Positions 62,723 to 64,000 of a stretch of 64,000 bases of DNA are shown here, piece by piece; positions within the stretch are counted from its first letter, which is position 1; every line of letters begins with the position of its first letter. This DNA comes from Salipiger pentaromativorans. GTDB taxonomy: Bacteria > Pseudomonadota > Alphaproteobacteria > Rhodobacterales > Rhodobacteraceae. Below the pieces are notes generated by a model. The model was given only the letters and a program-made list of their open reading frames with translations, did no database searches and was not told the DNA's origin. The stretch is taken from positions 109,355-173,354 of the forward strand of contig NZ_JAMDHK010000009.1 of assembly GCF_024721115.1 (NCBI RefSeq), written 5' to 3'. The translations under genes were made by a program, and so were the position numbers.

Positions 62723-63339
62723 TGCTGGCGGACCGGATCAATGCCGCCGCGCGGCGGGTGCCGAACTGGGCCCTATATATACTGTGTCCGCTCCCGGCAC
62801 TCTGGCTGCTCTGGCAGGGTCTCACCGGGGGGCTGGGCGTCGAGCCGATCAAGGCGCTCGAACACGAACTGGGGGAGCTGGCGCTGCAGCTTCTGATCGC
62901 GGGGCTCTGCATCACGCCGCTGCGCAAGCTGGCGGGGGTGAACCTGCTGAAGTTCCGCCGCGCGGTGGGGCTGATCGCCTTTCTCTATGTTGCGCTGCAT
63001 CTGCTGGTCTGGCTGGCGCTCGACGTGCAGATCCCGGCGCAGATCTGGGCCGACATCGTCAAGCGCCCCTATATCACCGTGGGCATGCTCGGGTTCGCGC
63101 TGCTGATCCCGCTGGCGCTGACCTCGAACAACCTGTCGCTGCGGCGGCTCGGGGGCAGGCGCTGGCGTCAGCTGCACAGGCTGACCTATGGCGCGGTGCT
63201 GCTGGGGGCGCTGCATTACATGATGCTGGCGAAAGGCTTTCAGATCGAACCGCTGGTCTATCTGACGGTTGTGCTGGGCCTGCTGGCGCTGCGCCTGCCG
63301 GGAATAGCGGTGGCGAGGCGGTCCGGGCAGCGCGGATAG
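62722..63339 (+). CDS. msrQ: MsrQ haem-binding membrane subunit
   Basis: A 205-residue inner-membrane b-type cytochrome that passes quinol electrons to MsrP. About six hydrophobic helices; His residues in FLYVALHLLVWLAL, QLHRLTYGAVLLGALHYMML fit haem ligands. Start ATG 62722 overlaps the msrP stop (TGATG), so translation is coupled. The remainder of the upstream frame belongs to msrP and is not coding. It is the last recognised gene before the final non-coding stretch. Confidence 0.93.
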   Translation: MLADRINAAARRVPNWALYILCPLPALWLLWQGLTGGLGVEPIKALEHELGELALQLLIAGLCITPLRKLAGVNLLKFRRAVGLIAFLYVALHLLVWLALDVQIPAQIWADIVKRPYITVGMLGFALLIPLALTSNNLSLRRLGGRRWRQLHRLTYGAVLLGALHYMMLAKGFQIEPLVYLTVVLGLLALRLPGIAVARRSGQRG

Positions 63340-64000
63340 GTGCCAAAGCTCTGTGCGCACTCTCTTGAGAGCAGGGGGCAGGGCGGCTGAAATCGGTGTT
63401 CTGGGCTTTGAGGGCGGTGGAATCGCGACATTCTTCTCAAACCGCGCAAGAACCGGGCAGAGTCGAGGAGGCATTGCCGTATCTGGGGCGCTGCGAGAAT
63501 CGCGTATTTTCCGAAAATCGGTCGATTTTGGGCCTCAGACCGGAAAACCGGCGGGAAATTTGCTCCGGGCGCGAGTCAGGGCCTTTGGTCTGGGAACTCC
63601 TTCAGACTCAGTTGGAGGGATTTCGGCCGAGTCAGCGGGGTGACTCGCGGCGATTTTCGCGAGGGAGTCGGCCCGGGTTGGGGGTAACTCTGTGGGTAAC
63701 GCAAAATCTGGTAGGACTCCCCGCCGGAGCCTCCTGAAATCGCTGGGCTCAAAGCGCTTCCGATACCGCGTGGCGAAAAAAGCTCCGATGCAACGCTTTG
63801 ATTTTGAACGAAACTTCAGGAAATTAAAAAAAAGATGACGTTTCTCGCAGAAACCGCTTGCGGCCCCCGGCATCAAACCGTAAATACCCCCTCACCGGCG
63901 GCGCTGAGGTGCGGCTGGGACGCCAGACGGGGCGGCGGCGAGGCGGGAACGCGGCGCTGACGCAGACGAGGCGGAGATAACATCGAGAGGTTTGACGGGC
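63340..64000. other. Non-coding region with GANTC cluster
   Basis: 661 bases without a convincing gene. Nine GANTC sites fall at 63420, 63460, 63497, 63573, 63605, 63629, 63642, 63665 and 63715. An inverted repeat AAAATCG-GT-CGATTTT sits at 63514-63529, a near-consensus DnaA box (TGTGGGTAA) at 63691, a GGGTAAC direct repeat near 63682 and 63694, and an AT-rich patch at 63798-63838. The last 100 bases are GC-rich with GGCGGCG-type repeats and may be the 5' UTR of a downstream gene. Confidence 0.5.

Noticed and set aside
63535..63876. 113-codon minus-strand ORF in the final region
   Set aside because: It runs across the GANTC cluster and the AT-rich patch, lacks a ribosome site and reads as low-quality composition.

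Overview
The window is a high-GC, densely packed chromosomal segment. Several features point to an alphaproteobacterium of the Rhodobacteraceae (Roseobacter group): the PuuD-type urate hydroxylase with a cytochrome tail, a full CtrA-type box, a cluster of GANTC sites, a Hint-domain protein, msrPQ, a DUF3775 gene and a zinc-ribbon DinB. The genus cannot be fixed from the sequence. I saw no rRNA, tRNA, CRISPR, insertion sequence or phage gene.

Layout. 1-8.0 kb (minus strand) is the start of a secondary-metabolite operon: a KS-AT-KR-DH-ACP-TE polyketide synthase, a family 2 glycosyltransferase, and a protein that begins with a formyltransferase domain and leaves the window. 8.2-25.6 kb is a loose surface-polysaccharide region: flippase, three glycosyltransferases, a secreted SGNH/RTX protein, a Hint protein, UDP-glucose dehydrogenase and a phosphomannomutase-family enzyme. 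Embedded in it is leuA behind a leucine leader peptide. 25.7-32.9 kb is a signalling block: CheB-CheR fusion, single-domain response regulator, hybrid histidine kinase and GGDEF-EAL protein, the last with a CtrA-type box upstream. 33.1-37.2 kb is molybdate uptake: a small membrane ORF, a Mo-box, a ModE-like regulator, modABC and a second ModA-like protein without signal peptide. 37.3-45.1 kb is polyamine (putrescine-type) uptake and breakdown with a GntR regulator and two matching candidate operators. 45.2-55.5 kb holds housekeeping genes: rhodanese, puuD, a 35-aa gene, mutL-rmuC, dinB, NUDIX, SPFH-NfeD and trpS. 55.5-63.3 kb carries a tryptophan attenuator in front of trpS, then pyrF, clpB, a DUF302 gene, a glutamate-synthase-like flavoprotein and msrPQ. 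The last 660 bases are non-coding and carry nine GANTC sites in 300 bases.

Links between genes. MsrP needs the molybdenum cofactor that the mod genes help supply. The pot transporter, FAD oxidase and aminotransferase form one import-and-catabolism unit. The wzx/GT/ugd/phosphomannomutase genes fit export of an acidic polysaccharide. The CheB-CheR, kinase and c-di-GMP genes are likely surface-life regulators.

The strongest under-described signals are: (1) the trpS attenuator, whose leader peptide has tandem Trp codons and mutually exclusive hairpins; (2) the leucine leader whose candidate promoter would put the transcript start at or next to its own ATG; (3) the 22-bp perfect palindrome in a divergent glycosyltransferase promoter; (4) the paired ATTTGATCA operators of the polyamine locus; (5) the terminal GANTC cluster; and (6) the KR-before-DH PKS coupled to a formylating initiation module.
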